A DNA stretch of 64,000 nucleotides from Winogradskya consettensis (GCF_018332715.1 NZ_BOQP01000028.1:124001-188000); one strand, 5' to 3'; numbered from the stretch's first letter, positions 33,936 through 43,150 are shown. Made by a program: numbers and translations. The notes: generated from the letters alone by a model not told the origin.

Positions 33936-35777
33936 ATGCCGACACTTCCTGCGATGCCCACCCGGCCACGGCGCGCGATCACCGTGATCGCCGCTCTGCT
34001 GCTCGCGATCACCATGGCCCCCGCCCTCGGCCAGCCCGCCAAGGCCGACAACCCCATCGTGCAGACCATCTACACCGCCGATCCGGCACCGCTGGTCTAC
34101 AACGGCCGTGTCTACCTCTACACCGGGCACGACGAGGACAACTCCACCTACTTCACCATGAAGGAGTGGCGGGTCTGGTCGTCCGCGGACATGGTCAACT
34201 GGACCGATCACGGCTCCCCGCTGAACCTCGCCAGCTTCAGCTGGGCCAGCAGCAACGCCTGGGCCGGTCAGACCGTCCACCGCAACGGCAAGTTCTACTG
34301 GTACGTCCCGATGACCGTCCGCGCCACCGGTCAGATGGGCATCGGCGTGGCCGTCTCGAACAGCCCCACCGGGCCGTTCACCGACGCGATCGGCCGGCCC
34401 CTGGTCAGCAACGGCCAGATCGACCCCACCGTGTTCGTCGACGACGACGGCCAGGCCTACCTCTACTGGGGCAACCCCGACCTCTGGTACGTCAAACTCA
34501 ACGCCGACATGACCTCGTACGCCGGCAGCCCCGCCAAGATCCCGCTGACCACCGCCGGCTTCGGCACCCGTACCGGCGACGCCAACCGGCCGACCCTGTT
34601 CGAAGAAGGCCCCTGGGTCTACCAGCGCAACGGCCTGTACTACCTCGTCTACGCCGCGAAATGCTGCTCGGAATTCATCGCCTACTCCACCGCACCCGGC
34701 CCGCTCGGCCCGTGGACCTACCGCGGCACGGTCATGTCGACGCAGGGGAGCAGCTTCACCAACCACCCCGGCATCATCGACTTCGCGGGGAACTCGTACT
34801 TCTTCTACCACAACGGCGCCCTGCCCGGCGGCGGCGGATACACCCGCTCGGTCGCCGTGGAAAGGTTCTCCTACAACGCCGACGGCACCATCCCCACGAT
34901 GACGATGACCACCACCGGCGCGCCGCAGGTCGGCACCCTCGACCCGTTCGTACGCCAGGAGGCCGAGACGATCGCCTGGGAGAGCGGCGTCGAGACGGAG
35001 GTCTCGTCCGAGGGCGGGATGAACGTCGCCAACATCGAGAGCGGCGACTACGTCAAGGTCAAAGGCGTCGCCTTCGGCAGCGGGGCCACAGCGTTCACGG
35101 CCCGGGTCGCGTCGGCCACCAGCGGCGGGCGCATCGAGGTACGCACCGGCAGCCCGACCGGCGCACTGGCGGGCACCTGCACCGTTCCCGGCACCGGGGG
35201 CTGGCAGAGCTGGACCTCGGTCACCTGCCCGGTCAGCGGGCTCACCGGCACCCAGGACCTGTACCTGCGGTTCACCGGAGGCAGCGGCTTCCTGCTCAAC
35301 GTGAACTGGTGGCAGTTCACCGGCGGAGCCACCAGCTTGAACCTGCTCACCAATCCCGGCGCGGAGGACGGCACCACCGGGTGGCTGGTGAACGGCAGCG
35401 GCACACTCACGGCCGCCACCGACGTCGTACGCGGCGGCACGCGCTCGCTCGCCATCACCGGGCGTACGGGCGCATGGAACGGCCCCGGCCAGGACGTGAC
35501 GTCCCGCTTGACCAACGGCAAGACCTACACCACCAGCGTCTGGGTACGCACACCGAGCGGCACCCCCGCCGCGAAGGCCACCCTGGCCCTGACCGTCAAC
35601 GGCACCACCAGTTATCTCCAGCTCACCCCGACCGCGACGGTCAGCGCGTCGGGCTGGACGCAGGTCTCCGGCACAGCGACCGTGTCGTGGAGCGGAACGT
35701 TGTCCAAGGCGGTCTTCTACGTCGAGACCGCCGCCGGAACCGACAACCTCTACCTCGACGACGCCACCCTCCAATAA
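33936..35777 (+). CDS. Secreted GH43 arabinofuranosidase-like enzyme with two C-terminal carbohydrate-binding modules
   Basis: A 613-residue secreted enzyme. The signal peptide ends about residue 37. The GH43 propeller (about 40-330) shows TADPAPLVYNGRVYLYTGHDE (base), QIDPTVFVDDDGQAYLYWG and LFEEGPWVYQR (acid). A CBM6-like module (about 340-465, RQEAETIAWESG) and a CBM4/9- or CBM22-like module (about 470-613, NLLTNPGAEDGTTGW) follow. It begins 3 nt after the GH62 stop, so it is cotranscribed; ATG 33954 is an alternative start. It probably acts on arabinoxylan side chains or backbone together with the two upstream enzymes. Confidence 0.9.
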   Translation: MPTLPAMPTRPRRAITVIAALLLAITMAPALGQPAKADNPIVQTIYTADPAPLVYNGRVYLYTGHDEDNSTYFTMKEWRVWSSADMVNWTDHGSPLNLASFSWASSNAWAGQTVHRNGKFYWYVPMTVRATGQMGIGVAVSNSPTGPFTDAIGRPLVSNGQIDPTVFVDDDGQAYLYWGNPDLWYVKLNADMTSYAGSPAKIPLTTAGFGTRTGDANRPTLFEEGPWVYQRNGLYYLVYAAKCCSEFIAYSTAPGPLGPWTYRGTVMSTQGSSFTNHPGIIDFAGNSYFFYHNGALPGGGGYTRSVAVERFSYNADGTIPTMTMTTTGAPQVGTLDPFVRQEAETIAWESGVETEVSSEGGMNVANIESGDYVKVKGVAFGSGATAFTARVASATSGGRIEVRTGSPTGALAGTCTVPGTGGWQSWTSVTCPVSGLTGTQDLYLRFTGGSGFLLNVNWWQFTGGATSLNLLTNPGAEDGTTGWLVNGSGTLTAATDVVRGGTRSLAITGRTGAWNGPGQDVTSRLTNGKTYTTSVWVRTPSGTPAAKATLALTVNGTTSYLQLTPTATVSASGWTQVSGTATVSWSGTLSKAVFYVETAAGTDNLYLDDATLQ

Positions 35778-35788
35778 CCACCGGCCAC

Positions 35789-35827
35789 TGCGGGGACGGG
35801 TACGCCCACGGGCAACCCGTCCCCGCA
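35789..35827. terminator. GC-rich hairpin between convergent genes
   Basis: A 12-bp perfect stem TGCGGGGACGGG/CCCGTCCCCGCA with a 15-nt loop, 12 bp after the operon's last stop. It has no T-run, as is common for actinomycete terminators. Confidence 0.75.
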
Positions 35828-35884
35828 ATGCTGCGATCCCTGCACCGGAGTCACATGTCCGTACGCGGTCTGTGTGATGGACCG

Positions 35885-36745
35885 TCAGAAGTCGCCGCTC
35901 CCGTTGAGCAGGGCCAGGAGATCTGGTGCCGGGTCCAGCGCGACGGTCACGTTGGCGACAACGAACACGGCCGTGAGCACCGCGGCCACCACCGCGACGG
36001 CGCCGAACCAGCCCAGGACCCCTCGCGTCCGGCGGTCGGCCCTCGCCGCCCGGGCGAAGCGCCGCCACAGAACGACCGCCAGGCCGGCGAAGGCGACCAT
36101 CGTGCCGGCGGCGACCACGGCCAGCACGGTGTGATACCGGGCGAACTCGCCCACCATGTCGTCCAGCGCGGGCGGCGTGTAGCCACCCGTCAGGTGTGAC
36201 CCGGTGAGCTGAGCCCTGGCCTGTTCCAGGACACCGGCCAGGACCGGATCGGGTGCGGCGCCGTCGACCAGGAACGGGAACAGCGCGGGGAACGGCACCG
36301 CCGTGGTGTTGATGTTGGCGTCCAACACCACCAGCGCGAACAACGCCGCAATCGGAAGGGCGACGCCAGCCGACACGAGCGCGGCCGTGCGTCCCGCGCC
36401 GCGCCGATCAGTGCGCAGGAACGCACGCCACAGCATGACGGTCAGCGCGACGAGCACGATCAGCATCAGCGCGGCGATCCCGATCTTGATCAGGTGCCAC
36501 CGGAACCAGTAGTCGACCAGCCGCTGCACCGCCGGCGGCTGGCCCGGGTCCCGCGATCGCCAGTAGTCGACCAGCGCCGGGCGGAACGCCGCCTCCATCC
36601 CGCCCCGCTCGCCCAGCGCGCGGTCCCCGGCCAGCCGCGGCGGGCCGAGGACGAACGCGATCACGAGCGCCGGCACCATCGCGATGAGCGCGATCGGTGC
36701 TGCTGGTCGAGCGCGGGCTCGCGGCGGGGTCGTCATAGTCGTCAT
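35885..36745 (-). CDS. Membrane protein, four transmembrane segments
   Basis: A 286-residue integral membrane protein. Hydrophobic helices lie at about residues 17-35, 90-110, 125-147 and 210-270 (probably two helices in the last span). No domain I can name. ATG 36745 has AGGAG 6 nt upstream. The extracytoplasmic loops are Pro-rich. It is convergent with the glycosidase operon and unrelated to it by sequence. Confidence 0.75.
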   Translation of the reverse strand: MTTMTTPPRARARPAAPIALIAMVPALVIAFVLGPPRLAGDRALGERGGMEAAFRPALVDYWRSRDPGQPPAVQRLVDYWFRWHLIKIGIAALMLIVLVALTVMLWRAFLRTDRRGAGRTAALVSAGVALPIAALFALVVLDANINTTAVPFPALFPFLVDGAAPDPVLAGVLEQARAQLTGSHLTGGYTPPALDDMVGEFARYHTVLAVVAAGTMVAFAGLAVVLWRRFARAARADRRTRGVLGWFGAVAVVAAVLTAVFVVANVTVALDPAPDLLALLNGSGDF

Positions 36746-36918
36746 AACCTGCTCCTCATTCCGAACGGACGCGGTCACGCTATGCGGGACCGGCCGACGC
36801 GAGCCAGGTGTCCAGCACGACTCTTGAGGTATGGCCAGGTATACCCGTTACCACCGGTCCACGATGCCGGACTGGCGTTCTCATCCAGCCGCGATCCGGT
36901 CTGGCACCCGACGGCACG

Positions 36919-37536
36919 TCAGCCGGCCCTTCGCAGAAACGCCGCATCATCGAAGCCCAGGGAGCGCATTTTGTCGGGAGAGAAGACGGCCATGATCTCG
37001 TCGGCGGGAATGAAAGAGGTCGAACTGTCGGACAGCTGCGGCATCCCTGCGACGAACCAAACTGCTGCGGCGGGGAAGTCCAGGCGAACAGCGACAGGCA
37101 CATCGATCGAGTACGCCGCGCCGGCGACGCTGTCATCCGCACGCCTGCCGGGCCCGATTCGAAACCGCTCCCACCAGCACTCGGCGCCCCGGACCGGCGA
37201 TCCCAGACACGAGGACCAGGCACGTACACCCTCACCATCCGGACCGACCCGCTCCGGGCCCTCGTCGCCCGAGGCGGGGCGGTATCCGATCGGTTCGTCG
37301 AGCACCTCGACGCCGTACGGATAGAACGTGTCGGTCCAGGTCACGGTCACCGGCCCCCGATCGGTGCCGAGTTCGACGCCCATGACAGCGTGATGCCAAT
37401 CGCCGAAGTCCCACGGGGCCGGTTCAGGGCCGAAGTTGTGGACGTCCCAGTAATCCACCCTCATCAACCGCCGACCCCGCAGGCCACGCAGCGTGCCCTC
37501 GAAACGGCCTCGTGCATGATTGATGTCCGTACTCAC
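36919..37536 (-). CDS. Unknown protein, 205 residues
   Basis: A soluble, acidic protein with aromatic-rich beta-like stretches (RVDYWDVHNFGPEPAPWDFGDWHHAVMG, VTWTDTFYPYGVEVLD, ECWWERFRIGPGRR). GC-rich third positions support coding. I do not recognise the family; the mixed beta content and size would suit a sugar-binding or immunity-like fold, but that is a guess. The first copy of the island repeat lies about 75 bp upstream of its start. Confidence 0.7.
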   Translation of the reverse strand: MSTDINHARGRFEGTLRGLRGRRLMRVDYWDVHNFGPEPAPWDFGDWHHAVMGVELGTDRGPVTVTWTDTFYPYGVEVLDEPIGYRPASGDEGPERVGPDGEGVRAWSSCLGSPVRGAECWWERFRIGPGRRADDSVAGAAYSIDVPVAVRLDFPAAAVWFVAGMPQLSDSSTSFIPADEIMAVFSPDKMRSLGFDDAAFLRRAG

Positions 37537-37612
37537 TCCGGCGATGATCCACCGGTCGCAGCACCTGCCGCATCTCGATTACGTCGGCCCAGAACGCTGG
37601 TCAGACGCACGG

Positions 37613-37703
37613 ATTTGCCGCCGACCGCGCGGCGGTCTGCGGTGAGCCGTCACGCGGCGTGACGCACGTCGGAGGCGGCCACGCACGCTCATGCCGAGGA
37701 GAG
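37613..37703 (+). repeat. Long structured repeat, left copy
   Basis: About 91 bp, matching 40275-40370 in the same orientation with one 3-nt length difference and scattered substitutions. The 29 bp at 37644-37672 are identical in both copies and contain the hairpin CGTCACG CGG CGTGACG. It begins with a variant (ATTTGCCGC) of the motif repeated through the island. Confidence 0.85.
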
Positions 37704-37761
37704 GGCGCTTAATCAACTGAGCGAAAGCCATACTAAGACATCGTTTCGTCGAATGATCAGC

Positions 37762-38892
37762 CTAAGCCAACCACCATTTCTGCAGTGCCACGCGTGTCAA
37801 GTATTCAAACACATGTAGCAGCATTGGCGTATCTCTCGCGAGCCACGCAGATCCCCCAATCTGTGACGAGAGGCCCAGCGGGACCTCTAGCGGCACTCCT
37901 TCCTCAAGCACATGGGGCGGCTGGCACATCGGATATGGGAATGGCTTACCCGCATGCAAGGCAAGTGATCGGTATCGGTACACAAGCACTAGGTGATCAT
38001 GCATCCTTACCCAGTCGACCTTGCCATATTCGCTTGGCCGAATTTCGGGTGGTCCCGGCATGAATTCGGCGAGAAACTGTAGAAATTTTGCTCCCACCTT
38101 GACTGTGGGGCCGAGGAGATCGGCAATAGCATCGCGTTGTTTTGGATCCACCGATTCCAGTACCGCACCCATCTCGGGCCAGGAAAGCCTTAGCCTTTCA
38201 ATGTTCAGAGCAGGTATATTCGATCGATTTTCTGCAGCGACCTCTATCGCGCTGACCAACAGGATCCAAGCCATGCTTGGATCAGAGTCAGAGATCCACA
38301 GTGCCTGCTGATAGAGGCGTGCGGCGCGTACAACGGCCGTTGCCTTTCGGGCAGTCAATGCACGATATGCTGCCAAGTACGGCTGCGCCTCGGCGAGGTT
38401 GACATCGCCTGCCGCGTGCGGGAGCACCGAACCTTGCATGCTCGGCGGCGGCAGGTACGGCTTGGCATGATGCCATTCAAAGTGGCGACCCAACGGATCA
38501 GACGCGATGTCCCAGCGTCGAATTTCACCGCCAGACTGGCATCGAATGCCAAGAGCGAGACTCAGAAGGGCCGCCAGCTCGTCGTATATGTCGCCGCCGT
38601 GGTAAGCCTTGTCCCGAGTCTTCGATCCTAGGTCGTCGGCGTTCAACCCATGCGGATCATCGAGCGCCACTCCGTATGCCATTCGCAAAACTATTCCGAG
38701 TTGTGGAGCGTGCCCGAAGAAGTTAGAGAATGTGATTAGTGCCGAGTAGGGTCCAGCCTCCACATTCTCCCCTGTAGGATGCGCATCGGTATACATCGCA
38801 ATCTCTACAAACCGGCCGACACTGACTTCCCGAGGCGTATCCCAGTTGCGCCAAGACAACGGGGCATTGACGTCAAGTGCGCGGTTCGTCAT
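37762..38892 (-). CDS. HEPN-motif protein, unknown
   Basis: A 376-residue protein. Near the C-terminus the sequence VLVYRYRSLALHAGKPFPYP contains R-x4-H, the active-site pattern of HEPN RNases, and the surrounding helices (SMAWILLVSAIEVAAE) suit an Apea/AbiV-type HEPN domain. HEPN proteins commonly act as toxin or antiphage RNases. The start is ATG 38892 with a TAGGCT box 7 nt upstream (leaderless). GC content is lower than in flanking housekeeping genes. Function is inferred from the motif. Confidence 0.7.
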   Translation of the reverse strand: MTNRALDVNAPLSWRNWDTPREVSVGRFVEIAMYTDAHPTGENVEAGPYSALITFSNFFGHAPQLGIVLRMAYGVALDDPHGLNADDLGSKTRDKAYHGGDIYDELAALLSLALGIRCQSGGEIRRWDIASDPLGRHFEWHHAKPYLPPPSMQGSVLPHAAGDVNLAEAQPYLAAYRALTARKATAVVRAARLYQQALWISDSDPSMAWILLVSAIEVAAENRSNIPALNIERLRLSWPEMGAVLESVDPKQRDAIADLLGPTVKVGAKFLQFLAEFMPGPPEIRPSEYGKVDWVRMHDHLVLVYRYRSLALHAGKPFPYPMCQPPHVLEEGVPLEVPLGLSSQIGGSAWLARDTPMLLHVFEYLTRVALQKWWLA

Positions 38893-38962
38893 GAGCTTCA
38901 GCCTAGCGAGGCATGGAAGCTCGCGCCGCCGCCCTCGGGTGGACGACCCTGGACCCAGACCG

Positions 38963-39250
38963 TCACGTAGGCGCGGGCAATCGACCAAGGCGCAGACCAA
39001 CGTGGCCACGGTAATGATCCAGCACAACGCTCACGGTACGCGAGGGGTTCGGCGGCCGGTGCCTACTGGCAATCAAGACCTCAGCCAACGAGGTGGGGAG
39101 TTGGGGCGTCGGATCTACCGCCCATAGGCTGCCCCATACCTTCATGACGACAGAACTCGCGACACTTGACGGGCCGCCGACATCGACTTGGCCCGTCGAC
39201 CGTGCGACGTCAAAACGGTACTCTACAGCCGCCGTGGCGGCCGACCCCAT
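38963..39250 (-). CDS. Possible small unknown protein
   Basis: A 95-residue frame with GGAGG 3 nt before ATG 39250. The translation (AAVEYRFDVARSTGQVDVGG, KVWGSLWAVDPTPQLPTSL) has reasonable composition and moderate third-position GC like its neighbours. It would be the gene before the HEPN-motif protein. No homology known to me; it could be a chance frame. Confidence 0.4.
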   Translation of the reverse strand: MGSAATAAVEYRFDVARSTGQVDVGGPSSVASSVVMKVWGSLWAVDPTPQLPTSLAEVLIASRHRPPNPSRTVSVVLDHYRGHVGLRLGRLPAPT

Positions 39251-39367
39251 GCGCCTCCGCTAATCACGAGCTTAACATGCATCCTTCAAGCAATCGCTAG
39301 AGAGATGTTCTCGGGAGCCGGGTCCGCTTTAGCGGCATGAACGCTTATCGACAGCAACCGTGGAGTC

Positions 39368-40147
39368 TCATAGCTCTGTTGGCTTGACGCCTAAAACGAG
39401 CCGCGGTGCGCCTGGAGTCCAACCCGGCTTTGGTGCGCCAATATGATCGGCGGCGGAATCAGCCGTAAGCCGAGCCAGGGCGCTCAAGAAGCGCACGCAA
39501 GCTTCAGCGTCGCGTAGCCTCAGCCCTGGCGGACCTAACGTATTCGTATCCCGAACTGCAGAAAGAACGACCATCTTTCGATGTCCTGATATGCCTTTAC
39601 CTCTTCGGCTGAAATCGGCATGACCATGCGCTACAGCGTGACGAACCTCTAGCCATTGACTAAGTACGTCGCAGGCATGATCAGACGTAACCTGAAAGGG
39701 GGATGAACCGCGGCCCCCTGTCTGACTCCACCGCCAATCTGGTGTTGGATCGAATCCGAACCACTTCAGCAAGTCGCGCGTTTCACTTTTGCCGGGCGTG
39801 GAATAGCGATTAAGCGACAGTTCGAATTGGCGATCCCAGTGGTCAATTGCTTTGGTGGTCAGATGCAGGAAATTTGGAAGAGTCGAGGTCGTGTTGACAG
39901 CCGTGTTCGCGACCATCAATTCAGACTTCACCGCATCGCGCAGCGCCTTCGCGATGTCTTGCACAAATGCTTGCCACCCAGCGATTGCCATGACGACAAT
40001 GCCTCGATTTACGGAAATCTCTCGCGTACGTAATCCTCGCTTTGGCGCCTGTCCGCCGGAGGCGCCAGCGGCACGATGAACCTCCGCAAGATTCAAGCAG
40101 TGAACTCTTGACTTTTCAAAATTAGCTACGGCAGCCTGTATGTCCAT
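39368..40147 (-). CDS. RiboL-PSP-type HEPN protein
   Basis: A 259-residue protein resembling the RiboL-PSP HEPN family: EISVNRGIVVMAIAGWQAFVQDIAKAL near residue 50, then VLSQWLEVRHAVAHGHAD with the R-x4-H pair (RHAVAH). Family members are predicted RNases linked to stress and phage defence. Moderate GC. With the upstream-lying HEPN gene it forms a two-HEPN module bracketed by the long repeats at 37613 and 40275. Confidence 0.75.
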   Translation of the reverse strand: MDIQAAVANFEKSRVHCLNLAEVHRAAGASGGQAPKRGLRTREISVNRGIVVMAIAGWQAFVQDIAKALRDAVKSELMVANTAVNTTSTLPNFLHLTTKAIDHWDRQFELSLNRYSTPGKSETRDLLKWFGFDPTPDWRWSQTGGRGSSPFQVTSDHACDVLSQWLEVRHAVAHGHADFSRRGKGISGHRKMVVLSAVRDTNTLGPPGLRLRDAEACVRFLSALARLTADSAADHIGAPKPGWTPGAPRLVLGVKPTEL

Positions 40148-40274
40148 ACGAGGTTAGCCTTTCAGTTCGACAACGCCGCGCCAGTCCCTCCAGGCTGACC
40201 TTAATGGATCGCGGTGCAACCCTCTCGCGTGTCAGAACTTTAAGTGCGCCGGATTCTGAACGTCGAAGCTTACT

Positions 40275-40370
40275 CATCTGCCGCCGACCGCGCGTCGGTC
40301 GGCGGCGAGCCGTCACGCGGCGTGACGCACGTCGGGAAACGGCCCGACGCACGCTCGTGCCGATGCGAGC
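40275..40370 (+). repeat. Long structured repeat, right copy
   Basis: Direct-repeat partner of 37613-37703. Here the first half also folds: GCCGCCGACC pairs with GGTCGGCGGC over a 7-nt loop, followed by the conserved CGTCACG/CGTGACG hairpin. It begins with the island motif CTCATCTGCCGC at 40273-40284. Confidence 0.85.
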
Positions 40371-40558
40371 GCGATTCTGGTCTTCCGCAGCCGACCCGAC
40401 CACTCCGCCGATCGAACTCGACCTGCTTCGGGCGCGCGATCCTACTTGCGTACTTGCGGCGCCGGCACGGGCGATGTCAGACGGAGTGAAACACCATGGG
40501 CGTCGTGGCATGCAAACCCTAGGTTCCGGCAAGATCTCTGCCGTACCACAGTCAGCTG

Positions 40559-41254
40559 TCAGTCCGCCCCGTTTCCCTCAGGATCCGCGACGAATGCCAG
40601 GAAGTCAGCTGCCAGCGGTGTCGTGGCAGCAGCCCAGAGCCCAGCCTCAGACATCACTCCGCTGAGTGACTGCGCAATCAAGCCAGCGTTGCCCAGTGCT
40701 GCGGCGTACCGGTCGATGAGGTCCTTTCGACTGGCAAGCTCTGGCATTCCGGCTTCGATGATCACTGCCTTGCCGCCCATCATCACGTTCGGCCTGGTGA
40801 TGTGGAACCGCGTGAACCATCCGGGAGGATCGGAGAGCAGCTTCAGCAGCCGCACGTGGGTTGGCGTGAACCGATCGAGCATGTCGAAGAACAGCTGCTG
40901 AGTGTCGTCGTCCGGCGCGTCCGGCAGAACGGAGTTCACCACCGCGTTGCGTAGAAGTTCCAGCTTCCCTGCGCGCGACGTTCGGTCGGCGATCTGCGAT
41001 GCGGTAGTTACCGCGTCCATGAACGTGTCCTGGTCGAGGAGGTGATCGAAGTCCCCGATCTGGTCCTCGAGACGGTGCACTTTCTCGGCCAGATCATTCA
41101 GCCATCGTGTCCGCCGATCGGTCAGACGCCGGCCAGCCGCTTCCTGGAACGCGATCTGCAAAGGACCGCCGACGCCCGGCACGGCCGCGATTCCCATCTC
41201 GACGACCTTGGTGATGCCCTGCCGCCGGTCTGTGTCCTCCGGATAGTTGTCCAT
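40559..41254 (-). CDS. Unknown protein, 231 residues
   Basis: A soluble, largely helical protein. The N-terminus (GIAAVPGVGGPLQIAFQEAAGRRLTDRRTRWL) could form an amphipathic or pore-like helix, and the C-terminal half (LLSDPPGWFTRFH, GLIAQSLSGVMSEAG) resembles proteins often found in defence islands. I cannot name the family. It lies in the island between the second and third repeat copies. Confidence 0.65.
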   Translation of the reverse strand: MDNYPEDTDRRQGITKVVEMGIAAVPGVGGPLQIAFQEAAGRRLTDRRTRWLNDLAEKVHRLEDQIGDFDHLLDQDTFMDAVTTASQIADRTSRAGKLELLRNAVVNSVLPDAPDDDTQQLFFDMLDRFTPTHVRLLKLLSDPPGWFTRFHITRPNVMMGGKAVIIEAGMPELASRKDLIDRYAAALGNAGLIAQSLSGVMSEAGLWAAATTPLAADFLAFVADPEGNGAD

Positions 41255-41398
41255 GGCCAGCCATCATGCCGGACAGGCACCGGCGGCGGCCATCGGCTTT
41301 CCGGCCCCAGCAGGATAACGTTGCCGTAAGTCACGATCATGCCGATGATAGTGCGTGTCCAAACAGGAGTATGCCTCGGTTCTGCACACCAGAAACGC

Positions 41399-41809
41399 TT
41401 AACCTAATTCGGGAAGATCTCTAGAGTAACCGCATTCATCATGCACCCAGAAATCGAGATATGCAGCGCGGTCACCTGGTGCGTCCTGGACGCTGAGCCA
41501 TTCAAATGCTGCCTGCTTCATATGCCTGACGGCCTCGATATCTTGCTCCGAAGATCCCCTTCCGGGGGCGTCCATCTCATCGGTCAGCGCGCCCCAGATA
41601 AGGTTGAGGCCAACCGTTACCTCGGATAGCGGTCCGCTTTTGGGGGCCTTGACCATAGCTCGCACAGCCAAAGCCTGAAACTCGACACCCGCGTCATAGG
41701 TCGGCAAGCCTGCGCCGGCGTCGAGCACTAGGCGTGCCTGGTCTGCCGCCGCCGCCAAGAACTCCTCAAGGCTCTCCTGCAGCCGCCTTTGAGCTGTCAC
41801 GGTAACCAC
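41399..41809 (-). CDS. Unknown protein, 136 residues
   Basis: A soluble helical protein (AQRRLQESLEEFLAAAADQARL, GLNLIWGALTDEMDAPGRG, HMKQAAFEWLSV). The open frame extends to 41929, but that part includes an island repeat, so GTG 41809 (or 41800) is preferred. No ribosome site is clear. Family unknown. Confidence 0.6.
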   Translation of the reverse strand: MVTVTAQRRLQESLEEFLAAAADQARLVLDAGAGLPTYDAGVEFQALAVRAMVKAPKSGPLSEVTVGLNLIWGALTDEMDAPGRGSSEQDIEAVRHMKQAAFEWLSVQDAPGDRAAYLDFWVHDECGYSRDLPELG

Positions 41810-41863
41810 CGTACGGCAAGTCGGATCCGGTAGAACGCCGATTCTTACCAGCGAGACGACGCC

Positions 41864-41882
41864 CTCATCTGCCGCGATCCGG
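41864..41882 (+). repeat. Island motif copy (CTCATCTGCCGC)
   Basis: CTCATCTGCCGCGATCCGG, followed at once by a perfect hairpin TCGCTACG TCG CGTAGCGA. It lies 54 bp upstream of the start of the 41399-41809 gene (minus strand). Confidence 0.75.
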
Positions 41883-41978
41883 TCGCTACGTCGCGTAGCG
41901 ATGCGCTGCGGTGACCAGCTCACGGACATGCCGAGTTGCGTGCACGTGGTCTCGTCGTTGCCTACGGGTAGGCGGTCA

Positions 41979-42542
41979 TTATTCTGTCCAGAGCAGCTCT
42001 CCGGCAGGACGTCGAATGCGGGCCGGATCGAGGGGCCGGCGCGCAGACGAGCCAGTGCCGTCCGGCACCCGGCCGAATGCCGACATGGTCGTGATCTCCC
42101 AGTGGTCCGGTACGCCGAACTCGTTCTCCAGGGCTTTGCGGTCGAAAGCGCGGAATTGACGGGCGAACAGTCCGAGGGCCTGCGCTTGGACTGTCATGTG
42201 GGCGACCGCTTGCCCTAGGTCGTACTGCGCGAATTCTGAATATTCCCAATCGGTGCCTTCGACATACCGATGGGACAGATTCGCTACAAGGACGCTGGCT
42301 GAGGGGGCCCAGCGGGCCGAACTGGCGGCGAGGTGGCGCACAAGCCGGGGGTGCGCGTCGTCGCCGCGACGACTCACGATGAACGCCCAAGGTTGAGAAT
42401 TACCGGCGGATGGAGCCCACCGCGCTGCTTCCACGAGTAGCTCGGTGTGGTCCGCGTCCAACTCGAATATCGGGTCGAACATCGTGGGGCTCCACCGTGC
42501 GGCAAGCAGGGGATGTAACCCCGGCACGATCTCGTCTTTCAT
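41979..42542 (-). CDS. Nitroreductase family protein
   Basis: A 187-residue flavoprotein of the nitroreductase fold: LLAARWSPTMFDP, EAARWAPSAGNSQPWAFIV (FMN-binding region), and QYDLGQAVAHMTVQAQALGLFARQF. Uses FMN and NAD(P)H to reduce nitro, quinone or similar groups in the cytosol. The C-terminal third is shorter than in typical NfsA/NfsB-type enzymes. An ordinary gene inside the accessory island. Confidence 0.88.
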   Translation of the reverse strand: MKDEIVPGLHPLLAARWSPTMFDPIFELDADHTELLVEAARWAPSAGNSQPWAFIVSRRGDDAHPRLVRHLAASSARWAPSASVLVANLSHRYVEGTDWEYSEFAQYDLGQAVAHMTVQAQALGLFARQFRAFDRKALENEFGVPDHWEITTMSAFGRVPDGTGSSARRPLDPARIRRPAGELLWTE

Positions 42543-42684
42543 GCCGACAGCCTGCCACAGGGGCCGTGAGCGACGGAGATCGTCGGCAACACCTCGTCGG
42601 AGTTCGAGGTGATCGGCGATGCGGATGGGTACCGACCGTAGAAGGAATCCGGATCTGCCGCGGATAGGGCGGCGGCGCGGCGGA

Positions 42685-43002
42685 CTAAATCGTGACTCTG
42701 TGGTTGATCGGTCGATGCGCTGGCCCGGTGTACTCCGTCAGAACGAACCGCCTGTTGTCGGCAGGCGGATGCACGGTCACGGTGATCGTGCTTTCATCGT
42801 CGAACCTCAGGATGAAGACGGGATCCATGTCGCACAGGAAGGCGAATCCATCGCGTTCTTCTTGGTCGTCGCTGATCAAGCAGCCCTCGGCGGCCCAGCC
42901 GGTATCGGCGGCGGCAATGACCACCGCGATCTCAACGCTGGCGAGCAAGGTTACAGAGTTCGCCCACCAGTCCAGGTGGCACCGGCTTTCGACGCGATCC
43001 AT
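42685..43002 (-). CDS. Unknown conserved-looking protein, 105 residues
   Basis: Soluble protein (DRVESRCHLDWWANSVTLLASVEIAV, PVFILRFDDESTITVTVHPP, FVLTEYTGPAHRP). The pattern is one I associate with small actinomycete proteins of unknown function. ATG 43002 fits best; the frame extends to GTG 43068, which touches an island motif copy. Cysteines at both ends of the domain may be structural. Confidence 0.6.
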   Translation of the reverse strand: MDRVESRCHLDWWANSVTLLASVEIAVVIAAADTGWAAEGCLISDDQEERDGFAFLCDMDPVFILRFDDESTITVTVHPPADNRRFVLTEYTGPAHRPINHRVTI

Positions 43003-43073
43003 TGGCCTCATCATCTCGCAGCAACTAAGCATATCGTCGTTCAGGTGGCACTCGCGAGGCTTGATCACGTGCC

Positions 43074-43094
43074 CTCTTCTGCCGCAATCCGCGC
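43074..43094 (+). repeat. Island motif copy (CTCTTCTGCCGC variant)
   Basis: CTCTTCTGCCGC followed by AATCCGCGC; one base differs from the core. Just downstream, GTCAC...GTGAC at about 43124-43142 can form a small hairpin. It lies between the genes ending the 42685 and 43151 blocks. Confidence 0.65.
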
Positions 43095-43150
43095 ACAGGT
43101 CGCCTGGAGTAGGTCACGCACCGTGGGTGACAACCCCGCCCGACTGCCGC

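Noticed and set aside
33093..36199. Frames of 830-990 codons overlapping the GH62/GH43 genes
   Set aside because: Arg/His/Pro- or Gly/Val-rich translations without domains; the overlapping glycosidase frames have clear catalytic motifs and signal peptides.
41810..41929. N-terminal extension of the 41399 gene
   Set aside because: It would translate through a copy of the island repeat and its hairpin, so a start at 41809 is more likely.
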